Positions 9,198-16,550 of a DNA stretch of 64,000 nucleotides are shown here, piece by piece. Source of the DNA: an uncultured Flavobacteriaceae bacterium (GTDB lineage: Bacteria > Bacteroidota > Bacteroidia > Flavobacteriales > Flavobacteriaceae); assembly GCA_905181625.1 (NCBI GenBank), contig CAJIYJ010000007.1:1-64000 (forward strand). The letters run 5' to 3'. Below the pieces are notes generated by a model, which saw only the letters and a list, made by a program, of their open reading frames with translations, searched no databases and was not told where the DNA came from. Made by a program: the position numbers and the translations under genes. Position 1 is the stretch's first letter, and each line of letters begins with the position of its first letter.

Positions 9198-10265
9198 ATG
9201 AAAAAATTAATTCTACTATTACTATTTATTTTATCCTGTAGCAACAACACAGAAATAAAACCTCAAGTCATAGCTTATTATGCTGGTGATGAAAAATCAA
9301 TTGATGAATTTAATTTAGATGGAGTTGATCAAATAATATATAGTTTTTTACATCTTAAAGGAAATAAATTAGCAATTGACAACAAAACAGATAGTCTTAC
9401 TTTAATAAATGTTGTTAATCAAAAAAATAAATATCCAAAATTAAAAGTTCTAGTTTCTTTAGGCGGTTGGGGTGGATGTGAAACATGCTCTGATGTTTTT
9501 AGTTCAAAAGAAGCTAGAATGGAATTTGCAATTTCTACAGCTGATATTATAGAATCCTTTAATGCAGACGGTATTGATCTTGATTGGGAATATCCAGGAA
9601 TCTCTGGATTCCCAGGGCACAGTTACAAACCTGAAGATAGAGAAAACTTTACAGAATTATTGATTCAATTAAGAAGATATATGAAAAAAGAGGATATATT
9701 AAGTTTTGCTGCTGGTGCATCTAATAGATTTTTTAAAAATTCAATTGAATGGGATAAAGTAATGCCATTAGTTAATAATGTCAATCTTATGACCTATGAT
9801 TTTTATGGATCAGGTTCTACTAAAACAGGTCATCATACTGCTCTTTCATCTAGTGAATTTCAAGATAGATCTGCAAAGTCATCAATTGAAGCATTAATAA
9901 ATTTAGGTGTAAATCCTAAACAAATATTTATTGGTGGTGCTTTTTATATTAAAACATTTAAAAATGTTGAAAATATTAATAATGGTCTTAATCAAAACAC
10001 TGAATGGAATAAAAGCTACAACCAAATAAATTTTGAAGATGTAAGATCTAATTTTAGTTTTTATTGGGATAGTTTAGCGAATTCACCTTACGCATATGAT
10101 AGTATTAACAAGATTTTTGCCACTTTTGATGATCATAAATCAATAAAGCTTAAATCTAAATACGCATTAGAAAAAAAATTAGGTGGAATTATGTTTTGGC
10201 AGTTAATGAATGATAAGAAACAAAACGGTTTATTAAAAACTATGGTTAATACAATTAAACCATAG
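9198..10265 (+). CDS. GH18 family glycoside hydrolase (chitinase-like) lipoprotein
   Basis: 355 residues. Lipoprotein signal with lipobox ILSC (Cys14), so probably anchored to the outer membrane or exposed on the surface. The GH18 barrel signatures are clear: LKVLVSLGGWGG (82-93) and DGIDLDWEYP (124-133) with catalytic Glu131, plus NLMTYDFYGSG around 196-206 and GGIMFWQLMND near the C-terminus. The DxxDxDxE motif is intact, so it should be active, most likely on chitin or a related GlcNAc polymer. No carbohydrate-binding module or secretion tail is present. The DNA of its first 11 codons closely resembles that of the CIA30 gene and the SGNH pseudogene. Its stop TAG lies inside repeat copy C. 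Confidence 0.92.
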   Translation: MKKLILLLLFILSCSNNTEIKPQVIAYYAGDEKSIDEFNLDGVDQIIYSFLHLKGNKLAIDNKTDSLTLINVVNQKNKYPKLKVLVSLGGWGGCETCSDVFSSKEARMEFAISTADIIESFNADGIDLDWEYPGISGFPGHSYKPEDRENFTELLIQLRRYMKKEDILSFAAGASNRFFKNSIEWDKVMPLVNNVNLMTYDFYGSGSTKTGHHTALSSSEFQDRSAKSSIEALINLGVNPKQIFIGGAFYIKTFKNVENINNGLNQNTEWNKSYNQINFEDVRSNFSFYWDSLANSPYAYDSINKIFATFDDHKSIKLKSKYALEKKLGGIMFWQLMNDKKQNGLLKTMVNTIKP

Positions 10266-10356
10266 GCATATCCTCAATTGTCAATTCAGCAACTTAAAGA
10301 AAACATAACTCTATAAAGGAAATAGATTAATAAAGTTTAGATAATGACTATATTTA
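10260..10356. repeat. Accessory-region repeat, copy C
   Basis: Left block CCATAGGCATATCC...GTCAATTCAGCAACTT (10260-10296) and right block beginning CTCTATAAAGG at 10309 and ending TATATTTA (10349-10356). The right block contains a near-consensus -7 element (TATATTTA), so this repeat probably carries the promoter of the CIA30 gene. It overlaps the stop codon of the GH18 gene. Confidence 0.7.
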
Positions 10357-10360
10357 GTTT

Positions 10361-10924
10361 GTGAGAAAACTAATATTACTATTTATTCCACTTGTTTCTT
10401 TTTCCCAAACCTTTGAATTAACAAATGGTCAAAGTATTGATTTAATTAACCCTAAAAAAAATGTTGGTATAAAAAATTGGAATATTGTTAATGATGATGT
10501 TATGGGTGGAGTTTCCATATCTTACCTATCAATAAATGATGAAAATAATTTGATTTTTAGGGGATATTTATCTCTAGAAAATAACGGAGGATTTGCCTCA
10601 TCAAGATTAAGTTTTACTAAAGAAACCTTAACTGGAGTTAAATCTTTTAAAATAAAATTCAAGGGAGATGGCAATACTTATAAACTACGACTTAGACAAA
10701 ACAACAGACGTGCCTCTTATTCTTGTGATTTTAAATCTTTCAAAGATAAATGGATTGAAGTGAATATTCAGATAGAGGATTTTAAACCCTCGTGGCGAGG
10801 TTATTCTTACTCCAATTATCCTGCTTTGGATATCAAAGAAATAAATTCATTGGGTTTACAAATTTCTGACAAACAAGAAGGGGAATTCAAATTAGAAATA
10901 AAATATATTAAAGCAATCTATTAA
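10361..10924 (+). CDS. CIA30 family protein, secreted
   Basis: 187 residues with a Sec signal peptide (1-15, ending SFSQ). The CIA30 (complex I intermediate-associated protein 30) fold is recognisable from WNIVNDDVMGGVS (about 40-52) and LENNGGFASSRLSF (about 72-85), with the later KIKFKGDGNTYKLRLRQ strand. Bacterial members are jelly-roll proteins of unknown function, often near carbohydrate or redox genes. The start is GTG at 10361. A degenerate SGNH hydrolase begins 4 bases after the stop, so the two were probably one transcript. The first codons nearly duplicate those of its neighbours at DNA level. Confidence 0.88.
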   Translation: MRKLILLFIPLVSFSQTFELTNGQSIDLINPKKNVGIKNWNIVNDDVMGGVSISYLSINDENNLIFRGYLSLENNGGFASSRLSFTKETLTGVKSFKIKFKGDGNTYKLRLRQNNRRASYSCDFKSFKDKWIEVNIQIEDFKPSWRGYSYSNYPALDIKEINSLGLQISDKQEGEFKLEIKYIKAIY

Positions 10925-10928
10925 TAAA

Positions 10929-11254
10929 ATGAAAAAACTAATTCTATTATTATTTATGCCACTTTTAACAACTGGACAGAACAATTCGTTAGTGTCAAGT
11001 GAAATAAAATATTATGGAAAAGATTTTTTAGACTTGAAGGAACCGTAATTCCTGATTCAGTTAAGGAAAATCGTTACGATAGATTGCCTTTTTCATATAA
11101 AAATATTTTTTATATAGACAGTAAAAATGCATTAGGACTTGACCAAGAAGGAACGGTAGATTGAGTTCATTTTAATGATTTAGGTTTTATGAGATATGCA
11201 GACTTTTTAATAGAAAAGTTTGAAGAATTTGAATTAATAGATGTTAAAAAATAA
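10929..11254 (+). pseudogene. Degraded SGNH/GDSL hydrolase (acetylxylan-esterase-like)
   Basis: Starts with an intact signal peptide (MKKLILLLFMPLL) and a plausible N-terminus to YYGKDFLDLKEP, then stops. Shifted by one frame it continues EGTVIPDSVKENRY...LPFSYKNIFYIDSKNALGL and ends in the family's catalytic Asp-x-x-His block, D-stop-VHFNDLGFMRYADFL, where the residue between Asp and Val is now a TGA (11162-11164). Intact family members have ~200 or more residues, so the central part including the GDS serine block is deleted. One frameshift, one nonsense codon and one large deletion make it a clear pseudogene. It follows the CIA30 gene by 4 bases. Confidence 0.75.
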
Positions 11255-11257
11255 TCA

Positions 11258-11282
11258 GAAAAGACAAGTCTTTTCATTTTTG
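11258..11282 (+). terminator. Intrinsic terminator after the SGNH pseudogene
   Basis: GAAAAGAC (11258-11265) and GTCTTTTC (11268-11275) form a perfect 8-base stem with a 2-base loop, followed by ATTTTTG. It sits directly after the old stop codon, so it ends the CIA30-SGNH transcript. Confidence 0.6.
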
Positions 11283-11302
11283 TTAAAGTTTTACAATTCT
11301 AA

Positions 11303-11346
11303 ACCATAGACATACTATCTTCTTTTAATTCTGCAATTTTGTAATT
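11303..11346. repeat. Accessory-region repeat, copy D
   Basis: CCATAGACATACTATCTTCT followed by TTAATTCTGCAAT. Same block order as copies A-C, closest to A. It lies 41 bases before the VF530 start and outside any intact gene. Confidence 0.55.
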
Positions 11347-11351
11347 CCTTT

Positions 11352-11382
11352 TTTAATTTTCGTAAGCATTTAATTATATTTG
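11352..11382 (+). promoter_or_regulatory. Promoter of the VF530 gene
   Basis: TTTA (11352-11355), 19 bases, then an exact TATATTTG (11375-11382). The ATG of the gene is only 4 bases past the -7 box, so the transcript would be leaderless or nearly so. Confidence 0.6.
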
Positions 11383-11386
11383 AATA

Positions 11387-11608
11387 ATGAGTGGACAACA
11401 ACTTAACAATCCTTTACATGGAATAAAATTAGCTACCATGTTAGAACAATTATTTCTAGAATATGGCTGGGAAGAATTAGGAAACACTTTAAATATCAAT
11501 GCATTTAAAAACAATCCTACTTATAAATCGAGTTTAAAATTCTTAAGAACCACCCCTTGGGCAAGAAAAAAAGTAGAGAATTTATATTTAAAAAATATGA
11601 TAGATTAG
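11387..11608 (+). CDS. VF530 family DNA-binding protein (DUF2132)
   Basis: 73 residues, full length for the family. The signature [22 protein letters not shown] is followed by [28 protein letters not shown], nearly the consensus. VF530 proteins are small helical proteins named from a Vibrio structure and thought to bind DNA; a cellular role is not established. It has its own probable promoter (TATATTTG just before the start) and stands alone after repeat copy D. Confidence 0.92.
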   Translation: MSGQQLNNPLHGIKLATMLEQLFLEYGWEELGNTLNINAFKNNPTYKSSLKFLRTTPWARKKVENLYLKNMID

Positions 11609-11714
11609 TCTTTAATTATTTTTTACTTAAAGTCAATATTTAGCTGCCAAGCATTTTTAACCTTTCGACTTTTGATGTTTAATATTATAGATATTCACAA
11701 GAATTTTGTGTTTT

Positions 11715-11771
11715 AATTTATAAATGTAAATAAAACTTTACATTTATAAATTATTTACATATATTTGTAAA
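11715..11771. promoter_or_regulatory. Composite inverted-repeat operator and promoter of the membrane protein/XRE operon
   Basis: A perfect 16-base inverted repeat (arms 11715-11730 and 11737-11752, spacer TAAAAC) is followed by a second palindrome TTTACA-N6-TGTAAA (11754-11771). Both are built from the half-site TTTACA/TGTAAA, four copies in all: TGTAAA-N6-TTTACA-N11-TTTACA-N6-TGTAAA. The promoter TTTA (11737-11740)-N19-TATATTTG (11760-11767) is embedded in them. Binding by a dimeric regulator would block transcription. The XRE protein encoded second in this operon is the natural candidate (inference). Confidence 0.7.
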
Positions 11772-11793
11772 GTAAACATTACAAGATAATATT

Positions 11794-12180
11794 ATGAGAG
11801 AACAAAAAAAACAAATGAAAATTATGCTGGCATGGACATTAGCATGGGTAGTAAGTTTAGGTATTTTAACAGGTGCAGAAAACTCACTTTGGGATAATAA
11901 TATATATACTATAATAGGGTTAATAATAAATTTTGCTATTGGAATAGGTATGATAATCGCTAATAAAAATTTATTTAAGACTTATGACGAATTACAAAAG
12001 AGAATTCAATTTGAAGCAATGGCAATTACATTGGGATTAACTGTAGTTGTTGGTCTTACATATGAGGTCTCTTTTGATTTTGGAATTATTGGTAAGGAAC
12101 CTGAATTCGAATATCTAATGATGTTTATTTCTCTTTCATATGTTGTTGCCAATTTCGTTAATTCAAGAAGATTTCGATGA
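11794..12180 (+). CDS. Four-helix membrane protein of unknown function, paired with XRE regulator
   Basis: 128 residues with four hydrophobic segments (about 11-28, 35-56, 72-92, 102-121) and a short charged N-terminus and C-terminus. Proteins of this type are commonly encoded directly before a small XRE-family regulator in Bacteroidota and Firmicutes, but I know of no established function. Its stop overlaps the start of the regulator (ATGA, 12177-12180), so translation is probably coupled. The composite operator 23 bases upstream suggests tight control of the pair. Confidence 0.82.
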   Translation: MREQKKQMKIMLAWTLAWVVSLGILTGAENSLWDNNIYTIIGLIINFAIGIGMIIANKNLFKTYDELQKRIQFEAMAITLGLTVVVGLTYEVSFDFGIIGKEPEFEYLMMFISLSYVVANFVNSRRFR

Positions 12181-12371
12181 AAAATAAAGTTAAAGAGTTA
12201 AGGAAAAATCAAAAATTGACACAAGAAGAATTAGCAAACTTAATTGGTATATCACGTCAAGCTATAAATGCTATTGAAAAGGAAAAGTTCGACCCAAGTT
12301 TACCAACAGCGTTTAAAATGGCTAATCTATTTAAAACAACAGTTGAAGACCTTTTTATATTTAACAAATAG
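12177..12371 (+). CDS. Small XRE-family helix-turn-helix transcriptional regulator
   Basis: 64 residues, almost entirely one HTH domain: VKELRKNQKLTQEELANLIG (helices 1-2), then ISRQAINAIEKEKFDPSLPT (recognition helix about 26-35) and a C-terminal FKTTVEDLFIF helix. This matches the YozG/Cro-like minimal XRE regulators. It overlaps the preceding membrane-protein gene by 4 bases. I infer that it binds the TTTACA/TGTAAA half-sites in front of its own operon. Confidence 0.93.
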   Translation: MKNKVKELRKNQKLTQEELANLIGISRQAINAIEKEKFDPSLPTAFKMANLFKTTVEDLFIFNK

Positions 12372-12483
12372 ATATATACTAGTTTACGTTTACACAAAAT
12401 TAATAACACTCAACCTTAAAAATTTAATGAAAATATATTCCGTATTTAATTTATTTGATTTTAAATTTAAGGGATTCTGTTTT

Positions 12484-13569
12484 TTAATTTAAAAATTCTG
12501 AAATCAATCTGTGGAAATGATGAACACCCTGCTCTTTTGTTGGTGAAAACCTTCCTGCTTTATAAAAAGACGATCTTAATCCGTTATGAACGTTTTCTAC
12601 TACAAACTCATCCTCTTCTTCCACCTTTTGAAGTTGATTACCTGCTCCCCTATTTAATTTAGACTCGTCAAGAACATAGGATCTAAAAGAAATCTTGGTT
12701 AAAGAATCTGAAATAGGTTTAACAATATTAATTGACAGTCCCCAAGGGTAAAAATTAAACATCATGTTTGGAAAAACCCAGTAATAGTAAGCTGCTACAT
12801 TTTTTCCAAAATCTATGTGACCTTCTGGTAAATTAAAAACATCAGAATCATCCTCACTATATCCGATTTGTAAGTTACAATGATCATAAATTTCTGTTTT
12901 GTAAACATCGTAATCTAAAACTTCATTTAAATCCTTATGGACAAATGGAATATGAAATCCTTCTAAATAATTATCGCAATACAACGCCCAGTGAGCATTA
13001 ATTGTGAAATCTTTTGATAATGATGAGTCTGGTAGAAATTCATCTATTGGCAAAAAACCTACCCTTTCATTTATTTTATTAATTACTTTTTGAAAATCAA
13101 AAGTGGGATTTAAACCTGCAAATAATAATTTTCCCCATTTAACAAGTGGAAAAGTATGTAAATCATCACAAGGTCTAGGGAAATTTTTAGCCTTACTAAA
13201 CTCAGGCATGTATTCAAACTTGCCCATATCATCAAATCTTCTTCCGTGATACATACAAGTGATTTTTTTTGCTTTTCCTGGTTCTATAACCAGAATATTC
13301 CCCCTATGAGTACAAACGTTAGTCATGCAGTTAATACTTCCATCTTTAGCTTTTGACAAAACAATTGGTTCATTCAAGTAATCTTCTAATATTAAAAGAG
13401 GATAAACAGAATTTGTTTCTTTAACTAAATTGTCATCCCCTACCCACTGCCAAGATTTTAAAAATATTTTCTTTTTCAATAACTCAAAAACTGCTGGGTC
13501 TTTATAAAAAAAAGAAGGCAATGTTTCTGCCTTTGTTATATCAGGATCAATTTTATATTTATCTTTCAT
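12484..13569 (-). CDS. Rieske-type ring-hydroxylating oxygenase, alpha subunit
   Basis: 361 residues. The N-terminal Rieske [2Fe-2S] site is complete: CTH (86-88) and CMYH (105-108). The C-terminal catalytic domain has the mononuclear iron motif DNYLEGFHIPFVH (199-211) with His206 and His211, and the bridging Asp199. Reductase and beta-subunit genes are not adjacent. Relatives include choline, carnitine and stachydrine-type monooxygenases as well as aromatic dioxygenases, so the substrate is open. It is divergent from the APC permease (41 bases between the starts), and an aldehyde dehydrogenase follows, which fits uptake and oxidation of an amine or amino-acid derivative (inference). Confidence 0.9.
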   Translation of the reverse strand: MKDKYKIDPDITKAETLPSFFYKDPAVFELLKKKIFLKSWQWVGDDNLVKETNSVYPLLILEDYLNEPIVLSKAKDGSINCMTNVCTHRGNILVIEPGKAKKITCMYHGRRFDDMGKFEYMPEFSKAKNFPRPCDDLHTFPLVKWGKLLFAGLNPTFDFQKVINKINERVGFLPIDEFLPDSSLSKDFTINAHWALYCDNYLEGFHIPFVHKDLNEVLDYDVYKTEIYDHCNLQIGYSEDDSDVFNLPEGHIDFGKNVAAYYYWVFPNMMFNFYPWGLSINIVKPISDSLTKISFRSYVLDESKLNRGAGNQLQKVEEEDEFVVENVHNGLRSSFYKAGRFSPTKEQGVHHFHRLISEFLN

Positions 13570-13610
13570 TAATATTAAATAACTAATTTAAAGAAATATA
13601 GATTTTTATT

Positions 13611-14909
13611 TTGAAGAAGCAAAATCAAAAAATTGGTTTATTAGCGGCTACATCTTTGATAGTAGGAAATATGATCGGAGCAGGTATTTTTGTCTTACCA
13701 GCAAGTCTTGCAAAATTTGGAGGAATAAGTGTTTTGGGGTGGATTTTTACAGCATCTGGAGCATTAGTTATAGCTAAGATTTTTAGTAATTTCAGTAAAC
13801 TAATTTCAGATAGAAATGGAGGTCCATATTTATATTCTAAGATTGTTTTTGGAGATTTTATTGGGTTTTTAGTGGCTTGGGGATATTGGATTTCATGTTG
13901 GGTAAATAATGCAGCAATCGCAGTTGCAATTGTTAGTGCTCTAAGCTTCTTCTTTCCAGAGTTAATAACCAGTCCAACTTCTGCAACTTTAACTGGATTA
14001 GCATTTATATGGTTTTTCACTTGGACTTCCTCTAAAGGGGTTAAATCATCTGGTAATATTCAAATTTTCACAACAGTTGCTAAAATAATTCCTCTACTAT
14101 TTATAATAATTTCGGGAATATTTTTATTTGATTGGAATGTTTTTCCAGAATTTAATATTACAGGTAAAAGTGATTTTGAAGTTTTCCCAATTGTCTGTGT
14201 AATGACATTATATGCTTTCTTAGGTATAGAATCCGCTACGATACCTGCCAATAGTATAAAAAACCCTAGTAATACAATTCCTATTGCGACTATGATTGGA
14301 ACTGTTATTTCTACTTTAATATATGTTTTTGGAACTATCATTTTATTTGGTATTCTTCCTAATGAAGTAATAGCGAATTCACCTGCTCCATTTGCTGAAG
14401 CTGGTGAAGTTATCGGAGGGAAATACGTTGGATATTTTGTTTCAGCAGGTGCTGCAATTTCTGCAATCGGAGCTTTAAATGGTTGGATTTTAATCACTAG
14501 TTACATGCCTATGTCAATGGCTAAAGACAGGCTTTTTCCTGAAATTTTTACAACAAAAAACAAGAAAGGTTCACCAATTTTTAGCTTAATATTTGGAAGT
14601 ATACTAACTTCAATAGTTATGGTAATGAATTTTTCCCAAGGTCTAGTTTCTAGGTTTGAATTTTTAATTTTACTAACAACATTATCAACCCTAGTACCAT
14701 ATCTTTTTGTAAGTGCTTCATATATATTTTTCCATATTCAAAATAAATATTTAAAGATTGAGATTTTCAAATCTGCTAGTCTTGGACTAATTGGATTAAT
14801 TTATTCTGTATGGGCTATTTTTGGTTCTGGCACTGAATCAATTTACTACGGAACTATATTATTACTAATTGGTATCCCATTCTATTTTATAATGAAAATT
14901 AAAAGTTAG
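13611..14909 (+). CDS. APC family amino acid permease
   Basis: 432 residues, about 12 membrane helices. The first helix carries the substrate-site motif GNMIGAGIFVLPASLAKFGG (about 19-38), typical of amino acid/polyamine/organocation antiporters. The likely start is TTG at 13611, giving MKKQNQKIG before helix 1. It shares a 41-base intergenic region with the divergent Rieske gene and is followed 43 bases later by an ALDH7-type dehydrogenase. It probably imports the amino compound that these enzymes handle; the substrate is not readable. Confidence 0.9.
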   Translation: MKKQNQKIGLLAATSLIVGNMIGAGIFVLPASLAKFGGISVLGWIFTASGALVIAKIFSNFSKLISDRNGGPYLYSKIVFGDFIGFLVAWGYWISCWVNNAAIAVAIVSALSFFFPELITSPTSATLTGLAFIWFFTWTSSKGVKSSGNIQIFTTVAKIIPLLFIIISGIFLFDWNVFPEFNITGKSDFEVFPIVCVMTLYAFLGIESATIPANSIKNPSNTIPIATMIGTVISTLIYVFGTIILFGILPNEVIANSPAPFAEAGEVIGGKYVGYFVSAGAAISAIGALNGWILITSYMPMSMAKDRLFPEIFTTKNKKGSPIFSLIFGSILTSIVMVMNFSQGLVSRFEFLILLTTLSTLVPYLFVSASYIFFHIQNKYLKIEIFKSASLGLIGLIYSVWAIFGSGTESIYYGTILLLIGIPFYFIMKIKS

Positions 14910-14952
14910 TTTTCACTCTATTTTTAGTTATTTTTGTTACAAATAAAACAAA

Positions 14953-16497
14953 ATGAATTCCACAAAAAACATAAATCTGCTTCTAAAAAAACTAGGTATT
15001 AATGAAAGTCAAAAAGGCTGCTCAAATGGAAAAAAATGGTCTGGTTCAGGAAATTTCATTGATTCATATAGTCCCGTAAACGGATCTTTATTAGGAAAAG
15101 TTCAGTCAGGTGATAAAAATGATTATGATAAGTTAATTAATGAGGCTGAAATTGCTTTTAAAAGTTTTAGGAAAATTCCTGCTCCCGAAAGAGGAGATTT
15201 AGTGCGTCAATTAGGAAATAAAATAAGAGAAAATAAAGCAGAATTAGGTGAGTTAGTTTCTTGGGAAATGGGAAAATCTTTACAAGAAGGAATGGGGGAA
15301 GTTCAAGAAATGATTGACATATGTGATTTTGCTGTAGGACTTTCCAGGCAATTATACGGACTAACTATGCATTCTGAAAGACCAAACCACAGAATGTATG
15401 AACAATACCACCCTTTAGGTGTAGTAGGAGTTATTTCAGCTTTTAATTTTCCTGTAGCTGTTTGGAGTTGGAACGTGGCATTAGCTTGGATATGTGGAAA
15501 TGTCTGTATATGGAAACCCTCAGAAAAAACACCTCTTTGCAGTATTGTATGTCAAAACTTTATATCTCAGGTATTAAAAGAAAATAATATTCCTGCAGGT
15601 GTATCTTGTCTTATAAATGGTGATAAAAATATTGGCCAGTGGATGTCGGAAGATATTAGAGTTAATCTATTATCTGCTACAGGCTCTACTAAAATGGGAA
15701 AAGAGGTTGCAAAGAAAGTTGGCGCTAGGCTGGGCAAATCTTTATTAGAACTGGGCGGAAATAATGCAATTATAATTACTCCAAGTGTTGATATAAAACA
15801 AGCAGTAATAAACATTGTATTTGGAGCAGTAGGGACTTGTGGACAAAGATGCACCTCAACTCGAAGAATTATAGTGCATGAATCTATAATCGATCAAATA
15901 AAAGTAGAATTAAGTAAAGCATATAAACAACTGAAAATTGGTAACCCTTTAGATCAAAGTAACCATGTAGGACCTTTGATTGATAGTAATGCTGTAAATC
16001 AATATTTATCGGCTATTGAAACAGTTAAAAAGCAAGGTGGCAAGTTCATTGTTGATGGTGGTATATTAAACGGAAAAGATTTTGAAAGCAATTGCTATGT
16101 TAAGCCAGCAATAGCGGAAATTAAAAATGATGTTCCCATTGTACAAACTGAAACATTTGCCCCTATTCTTTATTTAATTAAATATAGTGGGAATCTTGAA
16201 AACGCTATAGAAATAATGAATGATGTAAAACAAGGACTATCCTCCGCTATTATGACAGAAAAGTTAAAAGATTCCGAAACTTTCTTATCACATTGGGGAA
16301 GTGATTGTGGAATAGCTAACGTTAATATTGGCACTTCTGGAGCTGAAATTGGAGGAGCATTTGGAGGAGAGAAAGATACTGGAGGAGGTAGAGAAAGTGG
16401 TTCTGATGCTTGGAAAGTTTATATGAGAAGACAAACTAATACCATAAATTATTCTTCTGAACTAGCATTAGCCCAGGGTATTAATTTTGATTTATAA
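14953..16497 (+). CDS. amaB: ALDH7-type aldehyde dehydrogenase (aminoadipate semialdehyde / piperideine-6-carboxylate dehydrogenase)
   Basis: 514 residues. Catalytic Cys300 in GQRCTSTRR and general-base Glu266 in LELGGN. The segments HRMYEQYHPLGVVGVISAFN, KPSEKTPL and GGAFGGEKDTGGGRESGSDAW are typical of the antiquitin (ALDH7) clade, which oxidises alpha-aminoadipate semialdehyde in lysine catabolism. It follows the APC permease by 43 bases and ends just before a strong bidirectional terminator. The clade assignment rests on these motifs by memory. Its link to lysine or to another amine is inference. Confidence 0.88.
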   Translation: MNSTKNINLLLKKLGINESQKGCSNGKKWSGSGNFIDSYSPVNGSLLGKVQSGDKNDYDKLINEAEIAFKSFRKIPAPERGDLVRQLGNKIRENKAELGELVSWEMGKSLQEGMGEVQEMIDICDFAVGLSRQLYGLTMHSERPNHRMYEQYHPLGVVGVISAFNFPVAVWSWNVALAWICGNVCIWKPSEKTPLCSIVCQNFISQVLKENNIPAGVSCLINGDKNIGQWMSEDIRVNLLSATGSTKMGKEVAKKVGARLGKSLLELGGNNAIIITPSVDIKQAVINIVFGAVGTCGQRCTSTRRIIVHESIIDQIKVELSKAYKQLKIGNPLDQSNHVGPLIDSNAVNQYLSAIETVKKQGGKFIVDGGILNGKDFESNCYVKPAIAEIKNDVPIVQTETFAPILYLIKYSGNLENAIEIMNDVKQGLSSAIMTEKLKDSETFLSHWGSDCGIANVNIGTSGAEIGGAFGGEKDTGGGRESGSDAWKVYMRRQTNTINYSSELALAQGINFDL

Positions 16498-16507
16498 ATT
16501 TTAAAGA

Positions 16508-16537
16508 TAAAAAAAACCTCAATGAGGTTTTTTTTTA
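16508..16537. terminator. Bidirectional terminator between the aldehyde dehydrogenase and acidic lipoprotein genes
   Basis: AACCTC (16515-16520) and GAGGTT (16524-16529) with an AAT loop, A tract on the left and T tract on the right. It can end both convergent genes. Confidence 0.9.
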
Positions 16538-16550
16538 TTTAATAAGACTA

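Noticed and set aside
9040-11310. A conserved peptide ending Lys-Pro-stop at repeat copies B, C and D
   Set aside because: At copy D the upstream frame is non-coding (a terminator hairpin), so the KP-stop reading is a by-product of the repeat sequence AAACCATAG.
12268-12492. Plus-strand 74-codon frame after the XRE gene
   Set aside because: Out-of-frame shadow of the regulator with no protein-like content.
13625-14497. Two long minus-strand open frames
   Set aside because: Antisense shadows of the APC permease gene; composition mirrors the hydrophobic codons of the plus strand.
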